Program-made: the position numbers and the translations under genes
Notes under the pieces: model-generated
Databases searched by the model: none
Told to the model about the DNA's origin: nothing
What the model saw: the letters and a program-made list of their open reading frames with translations, nothing else
Assembly (NCBI GenBank): GCA_963277665.1
Contig: OY728121.1
Location: 1,650,174,062-1,650,238,061, forward strand
Direction of reading: 5' to 3'
DNA: 64,000 nucleotides
DNA from: Viscum album
Lineage: Eukaryota; Streptophyta; Magnoliopsida; Santalales; Viscaceae
Shown here: positions 60,330 through 64,000 of the stretch, piece by piece
Position numbering within the stretch: the first letter of the stretch is position 1
Layout of the letters: each line of letters begins with the position of its first letter

Positions 60330-63300
60330 GAGGCTCCAAATTATTTGGGGGAAGGTACACTAATTGATATCTCAATGTTTCCAAGTATATTGTTTGATTC
60401 TGTTTCTACAAATTCATTTATATTATCAATATTTGAAACCAATATATAATCAATTCATGAACTTCTATGAGTAGATTTATCAATCAATACTCATAGAGGG
60501 AATATCCTTGAATCTATACTGTATTCAAAGTCTAGTATTGAGTTTTGTGAGTAAAATATCATAATATATATAGTAGTTGTTCCCATTATGTAATTAAAAA
60601 CTAAAATTGGGATGGATTAGTTCATAAAGGGTAATTCCACAATCAAATTGAGAGGAAGAGTATTTTAGTAGTCTTGAATGGACAACATACCATTTTATTT
60701 AGATCAGATATATAAGTGACTAAGGTTTTTTTATTTGCACATCCCATAGATTTCTTTATGAATATGACTAGTGAAGATAGAGAATGAATTGAATGTATAA
60801 TGATAGATTATGTCCCCATAGACCAAGAATAAATTGATGTATTTTCTAAAGAGATATCCAGATATCACTCTAAAATAGAGGTAGATTTATCCATTTAACT
60901 CATAACTAGATTTATAATGATATCAAATAACCCTTATATATTGGAAAATGTAGAGATAGAAAAATTAAAGAAGTAGTTTCAAGATATTTGGTGGAATGGT
61001 GTTATCCGAACAAGTGAATATCCTTGGGGATAACATATTCTCTTTGTAATGAATATAGATGGTTCAATGTGGTTATGCATTTAATATAGTTAACTTAATG
61101 GGTTCATAGTAAAGAACATGTATCCTCTACCAAGGATTTATGGTCTATTTATCATGATTCGGGGTGATCAGTTCTTCTCCCAGGTTCACCAGAGATCTAG
61201 GTATCAACAATTGAGGGTGAATAATGATGATATTCCAAAGAATGACATAAGATCAAGATATGGGAATTATGAATTTCTTTTATTCCGGTCATATTAACTA
61301 ATTATCATACCGTATTTACTTATTTTATTAAATGATTTTTTAAGTTCCACCACGATAAATTCTTGGAAGTTTTTAATGATGATATATTGATATATTCCAA
61401 AAAAGTTGAGGGGAATAGGTATCATATATGGGTTATATTTTATACTCTTATGATGGAGAATCTATTAGGAAATTTCATTAAATGGGAATAATAGTTACAA
61501 AAATATGCATTTTTGGATCATTGTAACCAATGAAAGATGAAATGTTGACCATAGAAAGAAAAATATTGTATAGCAGTGGAATTATCTTATAATGATGACT
61601 AAGATTCAGAGTTTACTTAGTTTAGTAGTATATTATAGGTGGTTTGTGATAAATATTTCAGGAATTTTAAATCCACTAAAAAATTTTCCTTGATAATGAT
61701 GTATATTAATCTAGAAAATGTAGTATTAATAAATCCTTAATAACTAAAGAAGATATTGTTTACTACACCTATGTTAACCCAATTATATATTTTAGAGGGT
61801 TTTGTTTTTTACAGTGATGCATCTCTAAAATGATTTACAGACATCCTCACAGAAAATGACAATGAGATTGGTTATGAATCTCAAATTTTATAGGCTCATG
61901 AGAATAATTAACCAATTGAGGACATTGAGTCACCTTCTAGTATTTTTGATCTAAAAATATGGAGGCACTATCATTATTGTGAGAAATGTGATTTATAAAT
62001 CGACCATGAAATATTGAAGTATATATTCAGGACAAAGGAAATGAAAATGAGAAAAAAGGTTACTATTGGAACTTCATAAATACAGTGACTATTCAATTAA
62101 TTATCAACATGTAAGAGAAAACAACATTAGTGATGCATTAATTAGGAAAGAACGTGTTGTGATGGAAATGATAAGTATTCAGGGACATCCATTGATCAAG
62201 GGACTTGTATGGCAGGACAAGGGAATAATGATGGATGTGACATCAAAAATCCAATCTGAAATGATTTCTCAACATTCATTAATAGGGAAAAGAAATATAT
62301 CTCAAATATAAGATCAGTATATACAAAATAAGATAGGGGCTGTTAAGAATGGGAAGTTTCTTGAGTTCAAAATTATTTTGACATGTACTGAAATATCATT
62401 CAGGGATATGGGTCACGTCTATCTCAGAGATAAATTAGAAGATGATCGATGGTACTAGTCGATTTAAATTCTCTATACATCCTGAAATCACTAAAATATA
62501 TAAGGACAGTCATGATCATTACTAGAGGGATAATTTGGAAAGATAGATTATTGACTGTACTAAGAGGTGTCTGGTTTGTCGACAAGGGAAGGAAGATCGA
62601 AAAATTACTAAATGGGTAATAGAACCACATACCATACCAATGTGTAAGTGAAAAAATATCAATATGGACATATTCACTAGTATTCTAAGAAAATAAGATG
62701 GAAATTATGTTATATAAATTATAGTAGACATCATTTCCAAAATTAGACATTTCATCACTAATCGAGATGATTTATCTATTTGAACAATTTACCAAGATAC
62801 ACATAAAGGATGTGGTGAGGATCTATGGGGATACACATTCAATCATTTTTTATCATGATCCAAGGATCACTTATAATTTTTATAGAAACATTCCTCAAGA
62901 TTTGTATACTAAATTGAATTTTGATGTGGCCTATCACCCACAGATTGATGCCAAATCTGAGAGGAAAATTCGTCTTTTTATGGACATGAAGATAATAGTA
63001 TTCATGGAATTAATAGATGGATGGGATAAACACATCACATTTTTTTATTTCTCAAAACAAATCATCCAATCCAGAATTCAAAGGGAAAAAAATAATCATA
63101 TATATGGGAATCTATGTACATATTATTCATTCTTGGAGAATGATGGTGAGAGAAGTATACTTTTCCATGATATTTTTCTAGAGATAATAGAAAATTTTCA
63201 TGTCATCCAAAATCATATAAAACCTTCTTTGATTTTGATGAAGAACATTTCAGATAAATTATCGACGGGACTTGGTTTTTTATGTTGTAAACAACAATTT

Positions 63301-63700
63301 CCATTAGATATGACCATGTAAAGGAGTCATGTACTTTGGAATGAAAATGATGTGTGGCCATAGGAACATTACACCCATTCAGATCCTTAATCACATAAGA
63401 GTGGTAGACTGTCTTCTAAAACATCCACCAAATCATACCAAAGTTCATGATGTATTCTATGTATCTCATTTGATATAGTAAATACCTGATGTATTACATG
63501 TACTAAATCTATAGGTTGTACGACTAGAACAAGATCAATCTTATGAGGTGCAAAAAATAGAGATCATGGACTGTAAATACAATGTTCTAATAAATATGTC
63601 ATTCCACATTATCAAAATGATGATGAAGAACCAGAATTACGAAGAATTGAAGTAGGAACCAGTGGATACAATGAGATTGATTTAAAATAAAACTTTTTCG
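60330..63700 (+). pseudogene. E4 pol remnant: protease to chromodomain
   Basis: Protease: LFDSVSTNSFIL at about 60390-60425 (active-site Gly now Val). RT: WLCI and KNMYPLPRIYGLF (61066-61150), QFFSQVHQRSRYQQLRVNNDDIPKN-like stretch (about 61171-61250), then VFNDDILIYSKK (about 61368-61403), where both catalytic Asp remain (61378-61383). RNase H: FYSDASLK (about 61810), LKIWRHYHYCEKCD (about 61952-61995), ILKYIFRTKEM, and SDALIRKE (about 62131-62154). Integrase finger: IHPEITKIYKD and CTKRCLVCRQGK (62480-62600). Integrase core: MDIFTSILRK (about 62663), IIVDIISKIRHF, FYHDPRITYNFY, AYHPQIDAKSERKI (62930-62975). C-terminus: TKVHDVFYVSHLI (63440-63475) and a chromodomain ending EELK.EPVDTMR (about 63634-63672). 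Stops and frameshifts break it throughout. Confidence 0.85.
62767..63321 (+). pseudogene. Longest surviving open piece of E4 integrase
   Basis: 184 codons open within the E4 integrase core. It contains the second catalytic Asp (FYHDPRITYNF) and the Glu of the QIDAKSERK stretch, plus a PHE-poor, Lys-rich C-terminal part where the family's AYNNSYH block should be. It begins inside the core and has no proper start, so it is a relic frame, not a gene. Confidence 0.8.
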
Positions 63701-63740
63701 ATTGAGGCATTGAGTTGAAATATCTAGAAAAATATTTCAT

Positions 63741-63752
63741 ATGGTGGAAGAA
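63741..63752 (+). other. E4 polypurine tract
   Basis: ATGGTGGAAGAA lies directly before the 3' LTR start TGTAACAACC. Confidence 0.75.
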
Positions 63753-64000
63753 TGTAACAACCTAGGAATTTTAAATTATTTTTGATTCCTTAATAAATGT
63801 CTTTTATTTATTATATAATATTGTATTAAAACATGAATTATAGAAAACATAAAACAAATTATGTAATTAGTAATTATCATTACATTGGTTCAGTATGAAA
63901 CCAATTAAAATTTCAAACCTTACAATTTTACAAAAAAATAAAATAGATTATCTAAAATTGTAAAATTTGGATCACCCCAATCTTCTAGAACCACCTCTCC
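63753..64000 (+). repeat. E4 3' LTR (start only; cut by the window end)
   Basis: Starts TGTAACAACCTAGG. The 248 visible bases align with 43996-44230 with many substitutions, so the element is much older than E3. Confidence 0.85.

Larger units (their letters stand above)
43996..64000 (+). mobile_element. E4: old Ty3/gypsy chromovirus, plus strand, split by E3 and cut by the window end
   Basis: A 3' LTR start at 63753 (TGTAACAACCTAGGAATTTT) follows a polypurine tract and a decayed chromodomain. Its first ~200 bases align with 43996-44230 (TGTAACAAACAAGGATTTGA; shared AATAAATGTxTxTTAT, TATATAATATTGTA, CATTATTCTAGAA/CAATCTTCTAGAA landmarks). So the 5' LTR starts at 43996, and E3 has inserted into that 5' LTR at 45491/57391. 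The interior runs from about 58943 to 63752 and shows, in order, gag, zinc knuckle, protease, RT, RNase H, H2C2 finger, integrase and chromodomain. Stops and frameshifts are frequent, so it is a dead copy. Confidence 0.87.

Noticed and set aside
1..64000. CRISPR array, prokaryotic operon, phage or defence island
   Set aside because: No regularly spaced repeats with unique spacers, no ribosome-binding sites with packed genes. The whole window is explained by plant retrotransposon nesting and decay.

Overview
This is a gene-poor stretch of a large plant nuclear genome. It is built almost wholly from nested Ty3/gypsy LTR retrotransposons of the chromovirus branch, whose integrases end in a chromodomain. 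The evidence for a flowering plant is the element family, primer binding sites of the initiator-Met tRNA type, LTRs of 3-4.5 kb, a Ty1/copia scrap, and decay dominated by C-to-T change. I see no host gene, rRNA, intact tRNA, CRISPR array or prokaryotic operon. The species cannot be told from this sequence.

Layout. (1) 1-14316: an old minus-strand element (E1). Its left LTR runs off the window (1-3576), its right LTR is 9821-14316, and about 2.4 kb of interior carries no recognisable gag or pol. A plus-strand solo LTR (4407-8231) with a perfect 5-bp target duplication (ATTAA) is inserted in that interior. (2) 14317-20449: a broken copia protease/pre-integrase fragment, a truncated minus-strand LTR start, and AT-rich decayed DNA. 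(3) 20450-31432: a complete but heavily decayed plus-strand chromovirus (E2) with both LTRs, primer site, gag-pol traces and chromodomain. (4) 31433-43995: AT-rich decayed DNA with one further minus-strand LTR of the E1 family (LTR-C, from about 38.75 kb). (5) 43996-64000: another old plus-strand chromovirus (E4). Its 5' LTR is split by the youngest element, E3 (45492-57390, minus strand, 11,899 bp), which is flanked by the perfect duplication GAAAA. E4 then continues with leader, gag, protease, RT, RNase H, integrase, chromodomain and the start of its 3' LTR.

E3 is the best preserved element: LTRs of 3560 and 3512 bp, a TGGTATCAGAG primer site, a polypurine tract, and one gag-pol reading frame. 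It cannot be autonomous. That frame has 15 in-frame stops and one frameshift, and the RT catalytic pair reads Glu-Asp instead of Asp-Asp. Nearly all the stops are what methyl-cytosine deamination of CAG or CGA codons would give. E2 is an older relative of E3, with alignable gag, integrase and chromodomain. E1, the solo LTR and LTR-C belong to a third family.

Base composition seems to follow age: E3 is GC-rich with local islands that look above 75% GC, E2 is intermediate, and E1 and E4 are strongly AT-rich. I found no convincing undescribed system. The most unusual points are the GC-rich islands and tandem arrays inside the E3 LTRs, the conserved splice-donor-like and triple GGGTGG motifs in LTRs, and the deamination pattern of the stops.
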